Of a stretch of 26,741 bases of DNA, positions 5,453-12,661 are shown one piece after another. Position 1 is the stretch's first letter; each line of letters starts with the position of its first letter. A program made the translations under genes and the position numbers. The notes beneath the pieces were generated by a model that saw only the letters and a program-made list of their open reading frames with translations, had not been told where the DNA came from and did not search any database. The stretch spans positions 1 through 26,741 of IMG/VR virus record IMGVR_UViG_3300040959_000743. The stretch is one strand, 5' to 3'. Source of the stretch: a virus.

Positions 5453-6346
5453 ATGGCATTTCTTTCTGACATATTCGGTCCCATCGGTAGAGGAATTAGA
5501 AAATTTGTTCCAAATATTATTGGACAAACTAGAACAAATGCAGCAACAAAATTAAATGAAGCTGGTCTTGTTGTTGGCACAGAAACATCCACAACGACAA
5601 CAAATACTAGCTTGGATCAACAAATTATTAGTCAAAATCCGTCAGCAAATGAGCAAACTGCCCCAGGCGGTCCTGTTGACTATAATTACTATCAATATGT
5701 TGCTCCTTTCTTCCCACCGTTCTTCCCACCATCGTTCCCTTTCTTCCCACCATCTTTTGGCCCCTTCTTCCCACCGTTCTTCCCACCGTTCTTCCCACCA
5801 TCGTTCCCTTTCTTCCCACCATACTTCAAGCCACCAGGATGGAAGTCAGTTGGAATTGACACACTAATTAGAACACCAGACGGTCTTGTCGCCGCAGGAG
5901 ATTTAGAGTATGGAGACATTCTTGTTTCTGCAGAAATTGAAGGATTCCCATATATGTGGACGGAAGAATCAAATCAACAGGCACTTGATTGGACAAGTGA
6001 AGATCCACAAATAACTTATAAGGAATCAACAATTGTTGGGATACAAACCAGAATTGCAGAATGGGCAATTGTAATCAACGATGACATATTTTCTGACACC
6101 CACTTTGTCCTTGTAATGAGAGATGGCGAGGCAAAGTTTATTGAAGTTCTTAATGTTGTAGAAACAGATCTTATCTATTCATACCAAACCTCTTCGTTTG
6201 AAGAGATAACTCTTCTTGAGTTTATAGAATCACCACACGAAGTAGTTTGTATTAACGTAGAGCCATACGATGTGTTCTTTACAGAGCACATGCTGGTACA
6301 TGATAGTCATGCCATGCAGGAGATAGAAAACATTGGTTACGAATGA
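5453..6346 (+). CDS. PASTA / Phe-Pro repeat / Hint-like multidomain protein
   Basis: The 297-residue protein has three parts. Residues 18-70 look like a PASTA domain (VPNIIGQTRTNAATKLNEAGLVVG ... QNPSANEQTAPGG read in two pieces). Residues 85-128 hold seven FFPP motifs, with 20 Pro and 18 Phe in 44 residues. From about 132 there is a Hint-like (hedgehog/intein) fold: TLIRTPDGL..AGDLEYGDILVS, a central SDTHFVLVMRDGE with the block-B His, and a C-terminal CINVEPYDVFFTEHMLVHDS. The usual catalytic first Cys is replaced by Ser132 and the terminal His-Asn by His-Asp, so self-cleavage is doubtful. AGGA lies 6 bases upstream. The stop overlaps the next ATG. It may be a virion or cell-wall-binding protein. 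PASTA binds peptidoglycan in other proteins; that role here is inferred. Confidence 0.75.
   Translation: MAFLSDIFGPIGRGIRKFVPNIIGQTRTNAATKLNEAGLVVGTETSTTTTNTSLDQQIISQNPSANEQTAPGGPVDYNYYQYVAPFFPPFFPPSFPFFPPSFGPFFPPFFPPFFPPSFPFFPPYFKPPGWKSVGIDTLIRTPDGLVAAGDLEYGDILVSAEIEGFPYMWTEESNQQALDWTSEDPQITYKESTIVGIQTRIAEWAIVINDDIFSDTHFVLVMRDGEAKFIEVLNVVETDLIYSYQTSSFEEITLLEFIESPHEVVCINVEPYDVFFTEHMLVHDSHAMQEIENIGYE
5708..5822 (+). repeat. Phe-Pro coding repeat with 46-bp direct repeat
   Basis: A 12-base unit TTCTTCCCACCR (encoding FFPP) recurs, and a 46-base block is repeated exactly at 5708-5753 and 5777-5822, with one extra unit at 5765-5776. The identity at DNA level points to recent duplication. Confidence 0.9.
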
Positions 6347-6891
6347 CAAGCTTCGTAGCAAAAGATGATAATGGTGTCGCCACCGCAGACTTTGAGTGTT
6401 TTCCAGTAGAGCTAGGCGACAGTTGGATATTTACTCACAAATTTAAAAGCGGTGACCGTTATTCCTTCTTTATTTCTATGTATCATAATCAAGATTTTCC
6501 TGCAGGGACAGTAATTTCTTCTCCGTATATGTATCATAAGTATCCAGACGTATACTCCGTATATTCCCGTCCTAATGAAGATGGAATATATTATGGTGAG
6601 AGGGCTAGTATCAATCCAATACATCGTGGTAAAAAGTGGTGGACATGGTATGGATATATGACAAGAGTTATTATGTGGGGAACATTTGGTATTCATGTAG
6701 ATGTTACCCCCGACAGAAATACTAAAATGGAATCTTTTTATCAAAAAGCTACAAAGGGTATTGGTCAAGAATTAAAAACAAAAAATAATGGCAGAATGGA
6801 TTATCCAGATGAGGAGATGCCTAGAGATCCAGCATTTCCTTATTCATGGCAAAATAACAGAATTTCTAAAAGGATAAAAAATGAGAACTAA
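6343..6891 (+). CDS. unknown 182-aa protein between Hint-like gene and oxygenase run
   Basis: I do not recognise this protein. It is soluble, rich in Tyr, Trp and His, with MYHNQDFPAGTVISSPYMYHKYPDVYSVYSRP in the middle and HRGKKWWTWYGYMTRVIMWGTFG after it. The C-terminal 50 residues are basic and look disordered (KTKNNGRMDYPDEEMPRDPAF). The ATG overlaps the stop of the Hint-like gene (ATGA), and the 3' end overlaps the next start by 11 bases, so it is co-translated with both. The order suggests it works with either the Hint-like protein or the oxygenases. No catalytic motif is evident. Confidence 0.65.
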   Translation: MTSFVAKDDNGVATADFECFPVELGDSWIFTHKFKSGDRYSFFISMYHNQDFPAGTVISSPYMYHKYPDVYSVYSRPNEDGIYYGERASINPIHRGKKWWTWYGYMTRVIMWGTFGIHVDVTPDRNTKMESFYQKATKGIGQELKTKNNGRMDYPDEEMPRDPAFPYSWQNNRISKRIKNEN

Positions 6892-7483
6892 TGCTCATAA
6901 AGAGAGTGTTTTGTTTGAAAAAATAAAGCGCAGCAATCTTGTTTTAACCTCTGAAATTATTCCAAAAAATGTAATAGAAGATATTGATTTTGTAAGAAAT
7001 AGCAAAGAGGAAGTTTATCTTTTTAATGGTGGAGATAGAGCAAGCTTTGTTTATGATAGATCATGTGTTAACGACCTATCTTTTAATTATTTTCAGCTTT
7101 ATAACGAATCTGTGTATCTTTGTTTTAAAGAGGTAGTGTCTCTGTTATCAATAATTAGTGGTAAGAGAGAAATTAATACAGTAAAAAATAAGTACTATTT
7201 AACATCTGAGTATGAAGAATCTTTTAGAGATGATGTACTATATGACACAGGTGGAGGTGGTGCCCCTTCATTTTCTGGATACTGGATACTACAGGCAAAT
7301 GAAGATGCTAGCATAAAAATAAACTCAACTGAAACAGAGGTAGTTATTGGAACTATAGTAGTGTTTGAGTCGGGAGTAGACATACAACTTAGGAATATAG
7401 AAAAAGCAATATCCTTTAATCTATCTACCCTGAGTAGAATACCCGATCAATATCCTCAAAAATGGATGCCAATTCTGCTGTGA
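6881..7483 (+). CDS. unknown protein, possibly a degenerate 2OG-oxygenase-like jelly roll
   Basis: This 200-residue protein has a helical N-terminus and a C-terminal beta region, GGGGAPSFSGYWILQANED, then GTIVVFESGVDIQLRNIEKAISFNLSTL. The end resembles the last strands of the neighbouring dioxygenases (G-x-L-x-V-F-x-S ... R/K-x-S-x), but the HxD motif is absent and the distal His position is occupied by Gln or another residue. If the likeness is real, it lacks the iron site. AGGA is 6 bases upstream of the ATG, inside the previous gene. Its stop overlaps the promoter at 7481. The family link is weak and rests on fold-like pattern only. Confidence 0.5.
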   Translation: MRTNAHKESVLFEKIKRSNLVLTSEIIPKNVIEDIDFVRNSKEEVYLFNGGDRASFVYDRSCVNDLSFNYFQLYNESVYLCFKEVVSLLSIISGKREINTVKNKYYLTSEYEESFRDDVLYDTGGGGAPSFSGYWILQANEDASIKINSTETEVVIGTIVVFESGVDIQLRNIEKAISFNLSTLSRIPDQYPQKWMPILL

Positions 7484-7489
7484 TATAAT
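7481..7489 (+). promoter_or_regulatory. extended -10 promoter (TGATATAAT)
   Basis: The TGA of the extended -10 is also the stop codon of the upstream gene. Transcription would start near 7496, just before GGAG (7502-7505), which serves the GTG at 7511. Confidence 0.6.
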
Positions 7490-7510
7490 TTTCCTTTGAT
7501 TGGAGCATTA

Positions 7511-8200
7511 GTGGAAAAAATAACACAAGGTCCATGGTACGAGATTCAGGAGCAGACATGGACGGAATCTAAAGAAGTAGCAGATGGAATATGGGTATAT
7601 AAAAACGTTGTAAGTAACGGAAATGAAATAGTAGAAAAGATTTCAAAAATTTTAGATAGGTCATGGAACCCATCACTAAGTTGGATGCCAGCATATGTGG
7701 GATATCAGGAGCTTATGCCTGAATACAGAGATTGCCATGACTTTAAATATAAGCCTGGTCAATTACCAGAAAATATTCCAGGTGTTCAGACAATAAACCA
7801 AATATATTCAGAACTACACTATAGACAGTTGCAGCCTGTAAAAGACTATGCCAAACATTACAACATCGGGGAGCTTAGATATTGGGAGGCAATGAATCTT
7901 GTTAAGTACGGCCCTGGAGAGCACTTTGAATATCATCACGACCATGGATATTCATATAACTGCACAGTATCTCTTGTTCTTTATTTAAATGATAATTATG
8001 AAGGCGGAGAAATATCTTTTAGACTACAAAACCTACAGGTAAAGCCAGAAGCGGGGGATCTATTTGTTTTCCCATCAAACTTTATGTATCCTCATAGAGC
8101 TATGCCAGTAATTAGTGGAACTAAATATTCACTAGTAACAATGCTTGATTATTCAGACAAGTTCCATAGCCCAGAGTTTTATCAGGAAACAGGGTCATGA
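7511..8200 (+). CDS. 2OG-Fe(II) dioxygenase, prolyl-hydroxylase-like (1st of four)
   Basis: The 229-residue protein has the double-stranded beta-helix signature of 2-oxoglutarate/Fe(II) dioxygenases. The iron ligands are HHD (His142, Asp144) and distal His195, with Lys205 as the 2-oxoglutarate-binding residue ten positions on. The strand LVLYLNDNYEGGEISF and the loop GDLFVFPSNFMYPH are typical of the P4H-type subgroup. Such enzymes hydroxylate a C-H bond, often in Pro or Lys of proteins, using O2 and 2-oxoglutarate; the substrate here is unknown. An in-frame TTG at 7496 exists, but GGAG lies 5 bases before the GTG at 7511, so that start is preferred. The stop overlaps the next ATG. Confidence 0.88.
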   Translation: MEKITQGPWYEIQEQTWTESKEVADGIWVYKNVVSNGNEIVEKISKILDRSWNPSLSWMPAYVGYQELMPEYRDCHDFKYKPGQLPENIPGVQTINQIYSELHYRQLQPVKDYAKHYNIGELRYWEAMNLVKYGPGEHFEYHHDHGYSYNCTVSLVLYLNDNYEGGEISFRLQNLQVKPEAGDLFVFPSNFMYPHRAMPVISGTKYSLVTMLDYSDKFHSPEFYQETGS

Positions 8201-8892
8201 GATCAATACATGTTCATAAAGAAATAGATAAATCTGCCAATATAGAACAGCTACAAGTAAAAAGATTATGGATGGATGAAACGCCAAACAAACATGCATA
8301 TCAATGTATGCCCCTATCCCTGGCAAACTCATTGGGATGGGGAATATCTTTTCCAGAGGACATATCCTTTATTTGGAACGGAATTTGTGATACAACCGCA
8401 GATCACGTTAAGGTAATAAGCGGAAATAAGTATTGTTTTACATCTAGAGGCAATGCTACTATAAGCTTTAATACATATCTTACTGTTGTAACAGAAGAAA
8501 GTGTTACTACTTTAGTAATGCCCGTTCCAAATGAATTTAATGAAAATGCTCAATGCTTTACTAACCTAATAAGTACCTCATTTTTTAAGTCATCTATTCC
8601 TATCGCATGGAGGATAACAAAGCCCAATGTAGAAATAATAATACCAGCAGGTACGCCTGTTGCCACCATTGTTCCAATATCATTAGGTGCTCTGCAAGAG
8701 TTTGAGGTAAAAATACAAAATAAGCCTTATCCAATTAATAAAGAGCAAGTTAAGGAAGACTTTGAATTTTATAAAAAAGTTAGCAAACTAGGAAAATTTA
8801 CAAACCTTTATAGAAAAGCAGAGAATAGTAGAGGGGAGTCTGTGGGAAGTCATGAATCAAGAACAATCAAGCTTACAACAAAAAGTGAATGA
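8197..8892 (+). CDS. DUF6065-like jelly-roll protein
   Basis: The 231-residue protein contains KRLWMDETPNKHAYQCMPLSLANSLGWGISFPEDISFIWNG, which matches the DUF6065 pattern (hAyrCLPL-iAN-GW), followed by TRGNATISF-like strands and a PAGTPVATIVPISL end. The family has no assigned function that I know; it occurs in phages and bacteria near oxygenases. The ATG overlaps the previous stop (ATGA). The C-terminal 40 residues are basic and are overlapped by the next gene in another frame. It seems to be part of the same modification unit. Confidence 0.6.
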   Translation: MRSIHVHKEIDKSANIEQLQVKRLWMDETPNKHAYQCMPLSLANSLGWGISFPEDISFIWNGICDTTADHVKVISGNKYCFTSRGNATISFNTYLTVVTEESVTTLVMPVPNEFNENAQCFTNLISTSFFKSSIPIAWRITKPNVEIIIPAGTPVATIVPISLGALQEFEVKIQNKPYPINKEQVKEDFEFYKKVSKLGKFTNLYRKAENSRGESVGSHESRTIKLTTKSE

Positions 8893-9619
8893 TAAAAGCA
8901 TAATCTTTACATCTAATAGGCATCATCTAACAGAAAATCATCCGTCATGTCCAGTTTCTTCCGTAAAAACGATTCCTAAGTGGTATAAAGATGCAGACAT
9001 ATATGCGATTGATCCACAAACAAATAAGCCATATATTAATCCACAAGATGGTGGGAAAATACCTACATGGAAGTCGTGTCCTGCATTGTTAGATGTTATG
9101 TCTTCAGGCTACGTTTTAAGAACGCCTTGTGACATAGAATTTTATTACGACAATAATAGGATTAGAGCCAAAGTTTTAGATAAACAAAACAAAGACTTTA
9201 TTGATGAAAGATCTCCAATGCCCCAGTTTGTAACCCCCATGGGGTACGATGACAACCATTTTGCTTGGTGGATGAATTGGGCAGTAACTGTACCAGAAGG
9301 ATATAGCGTTTTGTACACACACCCTATGAACAGGTTTGACCTTCCATTTATTTCTACAAGTGGTGTTGTTGACAATGACAATGTATTTGGTGGTGGAACC
9401 ATGCCGTTCTTTCTATTTAAAGGATGGACTGGAGTTTTGCCTGCTGGAACACCGTATTCTCAGCTTTTTCCATTCAAAAGAGAAAACTGGTCATCAGACA
9501 TAAAAATAGAAAACCCAGAAAGAATGTACAAAAAAAATATGATTAGCACCCTTAGATTTAGAATAAAAAATGGTGGGGTGTATAAGAATAAAATTTGGAA
9601 GAGAAGATCTTACAAATAA
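8852..9619 (+). CDS. phage jelly-roll protein of the family seen beside 2OG oxygenases
   Basis: The 255-residue protein contains VKTIPKWYKDADIY, TWKSCPALLDVMSSGYVLRTPCDIEFYY, then WWMNWAVTVPEGYSVLYTHPMNRFDLPF, SGVVDNDN and PAGTPYSQLFPFKRENW. I recognise this pattern from cyanophage and other environmental phage genomes, where it is unnamed. Its C-terminal GTP-x-x-Q-x-x-P-F region resembles the end of the DUF6065-like neighbour, suggesting they are distant relatives. It starts with a 41-base overlap inside the upstream gene; GGGAAG precedes the ATG by 3-8 bases. The overlap keeps expression coupled. Function unknown. Confidence 0.65.
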   Translation: MNQEQSSLQQKVNDKSIIFTSNRHHLTENHPSCPVSSVKTIPKWYKDADIYAIDPQTNKPYINPQDGGKIPTWKSCPALLDVMSSGYVLRTPCDIEFYYDNNRIRAKVLDKQNKDFIDERSPMPQFVTPMGYDDNHFAWWMNWAVTVPEGYSVLYTHPMNRFDLPFISTSGVVDNDNVFGGGTMPFFLFKGWTGVLPAGTPYSQLFPFKRENWSSDIKIENPERMYKKNMISTLRFRIKNGGVYKNKIWKRRSYK

Positions 9620-9621
9620 GG

Positions 9622-9627
9622 TACAAT
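9622..9627 (+). promoter_or_regulatory. -10 promoter element (TACAAT), leaderless placement
   Basis: TACAAT ends exactly 6 bases before the ATG at 9634, the same spacing as at 3700. No ribosome binding site fits in the gap, so a leaderless transcript is likely. No -35 is visible. Confidence 0.5.
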
Positions 9628-9633
9628 TTTGTC

Positions 9634-10296
9634 ATGATTACCAATCCTCAAAATTTACAAAAACCAGTATCTATAACACCCTCTGGATATTTTGGTATGG
9701 ACGCAAGTAATATTGTTGAGCTAGAAAACTTTATGACAGAAAAAGAATTAGATACATTATCAAACTTTGCCAAAAACCTCACAACCTGGGATCAAACAGA
9801 GACACACTATGATGAGGACGGCGTTGTAATATATGAGTCAGAATATTGGAAAGACAGGGTTGCTACTTTTGAAACTTTAAGATCTGTAAATCCACAAATA
9901 CCCCTCATGATTACAAAAATGATGGATAGATTAAAAGTTCCAGTTGAAAAACATTTCAATGTAAAAATACAAGCAACAGGGCCAACGATAGTTAAATGGA
10001 TGCCAGGTCAATATCAACATCCACACGCAGACAAAGAATTGCATGAAGGAGAAAATGCGGGTAAACCAAACGATTTTCCATATTATGATTTAGCCAGCCT
10101 GTTTTATTTAAATGATGACTATGAGGGTGGAGAGCTTTATTTTCCTAAACAAGGTATTCAATTTAAGCCAAAGCGTGGTGCTGCTTATTTCTTCCCTGGA
10201 GATATGAATTATATACATGGAGTTACAGAAATAAAGAGTGGAGTTAGATTTACCTGTCCGTTTTTTTGGACAATAAAGGAGCTTGGAGATGCATAG
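9634..10296 (+). CDS. 2OG-Fe(II) dioxygenase (2nd of four)
   Basis: This 220-residue dioxygenase has HAD (His131, Asp133), distal His195 and Arg205, with the strand LFYLNDDYEGGELYF before the second half of the barrel. An upstream in-frame ATG (9595) lies inside the previous gene; the 9634 start is chosen because TACAAT sits 6 bases upstream and the earlier codons do not resemble the family. The first 30 residues (SITPSGYFGMDASNIVELENF) form the usual N-terminal strand. The reaction is predicted as hydroxylation; the substrate is unknown. Its stop overlaps the next gene by 8 bases. Confidence 0.88.
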   Translation: MITNPQNLQKPVSITPSGYFGMDASNIVELENFMTEKELDTLSNFAKNLTTWDQTETHYDEDGVVIYESEYWKDRVATFETLRSVNPQIPLMITKMMDRLKVPVEKHFNVKIQATGPTIVKWMPGQYQHPHADKELHEGENAGKPNDFPYYDLASLFYLNDDYEGGELYFPKQGIQFKPKRGAAYFFPGDMNYIHGVTEIKSGVRFTCPFFWTIKELGDA

Positions 10297-11020
10297 ATAT
10301 ACAAAAGACATTATCACATATGATAACTTTATCTCCAAGAGAGAGTGTGATTCTGTCATAAAGTTTCTAGAGAATCAAGCGGAATCCGAAAAGATGGAGT
10401 GGATGCCAATATCTTTTTATGAATCATACTCTTCTTCTTTGCCAAAAGAGGACAAGGAGCTAGAAAAATTTGATTTGCCTTCTAATTATTTTGAAATTTT
10501 AGAAGACAAAATGAAAAAAACTGTTGCAGAGGTACATGATCTAGAAGTAGAAACCATATTTAAAATAGGATTTCATACACAAAAATGGGAGCCTGGAGCA
10601 TACGCCAGACCACACTCAGACAATACTGATGAGAACGGTAAGTTCGGTGCTTTTGAAAGAAGTAGGTATGCATCATTTTTATATTTAAATGATGACTTTG
10701 ATGGTGGCGTTTTAAGATTTGTAAAGCAAAATATAGAAATGCCCCCTAAAACTGGACTACTTGCTTCATTTTCTGGAAGCTTTGAAAATATGCATGAAGT
10801 AACATTACTAAAGTCTGGCGTAAGATATACAATCGGATCTTTTTGGGATGATAGAGATGAATCAGCGTATCCAGAAGAATTAAAAGAGAGTTGGAAAGAG
10901 GAAATGGAAAAGACCAGAGAGCAGCAAAGGGTAGAAAAAGAAGAGTGGCAGAGTCTTTTGAAAAAAGGATATAAAATAGATCAGCAAGGTAGAAAATATA
11001 AGATAGGTGAAGTATCGTAA
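10289..11020 (+). CDS. 2OG-Fe(II) dioxygenase with coiled-coil tail (3rd of four)
   Basis: The 243-residue protein has HSD (His109, Asp111), distal His169 and Arg179, with FLYLNDDFDGGVLRF as the core strand. After the catalytic fold there is a charged helical tail of about 55 residues (LKESWKEEMEKTREQQRVEKEEWQ read in part), absent from the other three; it may mediate assembly. An alternative in-frame TTG at 10283 is too close to AAGGAG (10276-10280), while the ATG at 10289 has a normal spacing. The stop overlaps the next ATG by one base (TAATG). Confidence 0.86.
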   Translation: MHRYTKDIITYDNFISKRECDSVIKFLENQAESEKMEWMPISFYESYSSSLPKEDKELEKFDLPSNYFEILEDKMKKTVAEVHDLEVETIFKIGFHTQKWEPGAYARPHSDNTDENGKFGAFERSRYASFLYLNDDFDGGVLRFVKQNIEMPPKTGLLASFSGSFENMHEVTLLKSGVRYTIGSFWDDRDESAYPEELKESWKEEMEKTREQQRVEKEEWQSLLKKGYKIDQQGRKYKIGEVS

Positions 11021-11703
11021 TGGAACTAACAAGGCTTCATGAAAATGTTTATTATTATACAAATGTATTTGAAAACCCTCAATGGATAATAGATTCCTTA
11101 AACTCACTAGATGGTGATGAGCAAACATACTCAGCGATAACAAAGTGGTACCCATGGCTTGCCAGCAACAATAATGAAGACTGCTTTGGTGAAAAGAAAG
11201 ATCTCTACTATCATAATAAGGAGTATGTAGACAATCGGCTAGTTTCTGAAGTAATAGAAACAATGAAGCAAGGCGTAGAAAGAATATGCTATTCTTTTGT
11301 AAAGGATAGAGAACTAGACATTAAGCCGAACATATCCCCGTTTCTTGACATGTGCAAGTACACAAAGGGTGGAAATCTTGGACCACATTATGATGGTTTA
11401 GATGGAGATAGAAGCCTGATGTATTCTATCGTAATGTATTTCAATGATGATTATAGGGGTGGGCAAATATCTTTCTCAATTAATGAAGATGATATAAGGC
11501 CCACAACAAACATACAAGACCCTGCTATAGATTTTTGGGTAAAGCCAGATCCAGGTTCAGCAATCATATTCCCATCAACATATCCATACTTTCACCAATC
11601 ACACCCAATAATTTCTGGTGAAAAGTACATGTCAACCTCTTTTATATTTGTTGACGGTTATGATCCATATAATCCAGATCACGTTAAAGAATATCGTAGC
11701 TAA
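11020..11703 (+). CDS. 2OG-Fe(II) dioxygenase (4th of four)
   Basis: The 227-residue protein has HYD (His123, Asp125), distal His192 and Lys202, with IVMYFNDDYRGGQISF as the core strand and IIFPSTYPYFHQSHPIISGEKY around the distal ligand. Like the first copy it uses Lys rather than Arg to bind 2-oxoglutarate. The loop between the core strand and distal His is longer (about 40 residues, with DDIRPTTNIQD), so its substrate pocket probably differs. It is coupled by TAATG overlaps on both sides. Four intact paralogues in a row suggest distinct substrates. Confidence 0.87.
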   Translation: MELTRLHENVYYYTNVFENPQWIIDSLNSLDGDEQTYSAITKWYPWLASNNNEDCFGEKKDLYYHNKEYVDNRLVSEVIETMKQGVERICYSFVKDRELDIKPNISPFLDMCKYTKGGNLGPHYDGLDGDRSLMYSIVMYFNDDYRGGQISFSINEDDIRPTTNIQDPAIDFWVKPDPGSAIIFPSTYPYFHQSHPIISGEKYMSTSFIFVDGYDPYNPDHVKEYRS

Positions 11704-12368
11704 TGAGAACTGCTATTGTAACTGGTGCAAGTAAGGGTGTTGGTTATCAGACCTGCAAACTTTTGTCTAACAATGGATATAAAGTAATAGCGGTATCAAG
11801 AAATATAGATAAAATGATTCCTCTAAAGTCTGAGAATATAGAGGTATATAAAATGGATATCACAAATTTTAATGAGATTGAGATATTTTTTGAAAAATAT
11901 AAAAATATAGGTTTAGACTTACTTGTTAATAATGCTGGTGGTGGTGCAAGCCCAACACAAATAATAAACGAAAAGCCTGAAAATTTTAATTATGCATATA
12001 GCTTAAATGTAAGTGGACCGATGTATCTTTCTAAATTATTTACAAACAATATGGAAAAGTCTGATAATGCAACAATAATTTTTGTATCGTCCCTCGGTGG
12101 AAAATTTGCCTATCCAGGGGGCGGAAACTATACAAATGCAAAAAGAGGTATAGGTGGACTAGTAGATACGATGAGGCTTGAATATCCACAATATGGAATA
12201 AAGATAGTTGAATTATGTCCAGGAACTATAGACACGGTAGAAGGAGAAAAAAGGGAGTCTGCAATAACGGGCAAAGATATGGCTGAAATAATATATTGGA
12301 TATCTGAGTTGCCAAGCCATGTGAACATAAATTATTTAGAAGTGAACCACATAAATAGTAGAAAGTAG
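11703..12368 (+). CDS. short-chain dehydrogenase/reductase (SDR)
   Basis: The 221-residue Rossmann-fold protein has the classical SDR pattern: TGASKGVG (7-14) for dinucleotide binding, NNAG (76-79), catalytic Asn102, Ser130, Tyr143 and Lys147 (YTNAK), and PG at 173-174. The Thr-Gly-x3-Gly-x-Gly motif and a following Arg suggest NAD(P)H binding, probably NADPH. It would oxidise an alcohol or reduce a carbonyl group. It overlaps the fourth oxygenase by one base (TAATG), so its substrate may be the hydroxylated product of that enzyme or a nucleotide sugar; this is inference. It ends the oxygenase unit. Confidence 0.9.
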   Translation: MRTAIVTGASKGVGYQTCKLLSNNGYKVIAVSRNIDKMIPLKSENIEVYKMDITNFNEIEIFFEKYKNIGLDLLVNNAGGGASPTQIINEKPENFNYAYSLNVSGPMYLSKLFTNNMEKSDNATIIFVSSLGGKFAYPGGGNYTNAKRGIGGLVDTMRLEYPQYGIKIVELCPGTIDTVEGEKRESAITGKDMAEIIYWISELPSHVNINYLEVNHINSRK

Positions 12369-12370
12369 TG

Positions 12371-12376
12371 TACAAT
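12371..12376 (+). promoter_or_regulatory. -10 promoter element (TACAAT)
   Basis: TACAAT lies 2 bases after the SDR stop codon and about 24 bases before the TTG start of the holin gene. Transcription would start near 12383, leaving room for GGAGG (12389-12393). Confidence 0.5.
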
Positions 12377-12399
12377 ATTACCTAGTTTGGAGGTGCAAA

Positions 12400-12612
12400 T
12401 TGGATACTAAGTATGTAAACTTAATAAAGTCTTATGTCAAGGTTTTTATTTCTGTAGTTCTCGGCATGTTTCTTGCTGATGGAGCAGATGTATTTGCTGT
12501 TGATATGACAGACCTAAGATCCTGGTTGGCAGCTGGCCTAGCCTCTGTTATTCCACTAGTTCTTACTGCCCTTGACCCTAGCGATCATCGTTGGGGAAAG
12601 AACGCAGAGTAG
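12400..12612 (+). CDS. putative holin (r1t-like)
   Basis: The 70-residue protein has two hydrophobic segments (about 12-28, VKVFISVVLGMFLADGA, and 43-58, LAAGLASVIPLVLTAL) joined by a short acidic turn, and ends LDPSDHRWGKNAE. The LRSWLAAGLASVIPLVLTALDPSD pattern resembles the r1t-type phage holins. The start is TTG, supported by GGAGG 6 bases upstream; no other start is placed well. Holins form membrane lesions that time lysis. It has its own promoter and terminator, separate from the fibre genes; the lytic enzyme is not next to it. Confidence 0.72.
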   Translation: MDTKYVNLIKSYVKVFISVVLGMFLADGADVFAVDMTDLRSWLAAGLASVIPLVLTALDPSDHRWGKNAE

Positions 12613-12623
12613 TTTTATAGATT

Positions 12624-12647
12624 GATCCCCGCCATTGAGCGGGGATT
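12624..12647 (+). terminator. hairpin terminator after the holin gene
   Basis: Inverted repeat ATCCCCGC / GCGGGGAT (12625-12632 with 12639-12646), loop CATTGA, extendable by a G/T and a T/A pair. There is no T run. It lies 12 bases after the holin stop and 15 bases before the next promoter. Confidence 0.65.
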
Positions 12648-12661
12648 AGTCTGTCTAATAA

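Noticed and set aside
5846-6310. An active intein inside a phage gene
   Set aside because: The Hint-like part is at the C-terminus with only a short tail after it, the first Cys is replaced by Ser, and no split host protein surrounds it.
9595-9633. Upstream ATG for the second dioxygenase
   Set aside because: It lies within the previous gene, lacks a ribosome binding site, and would place the TACAAT promoter inside the coding region; 9634 fits the leaderless pattern.
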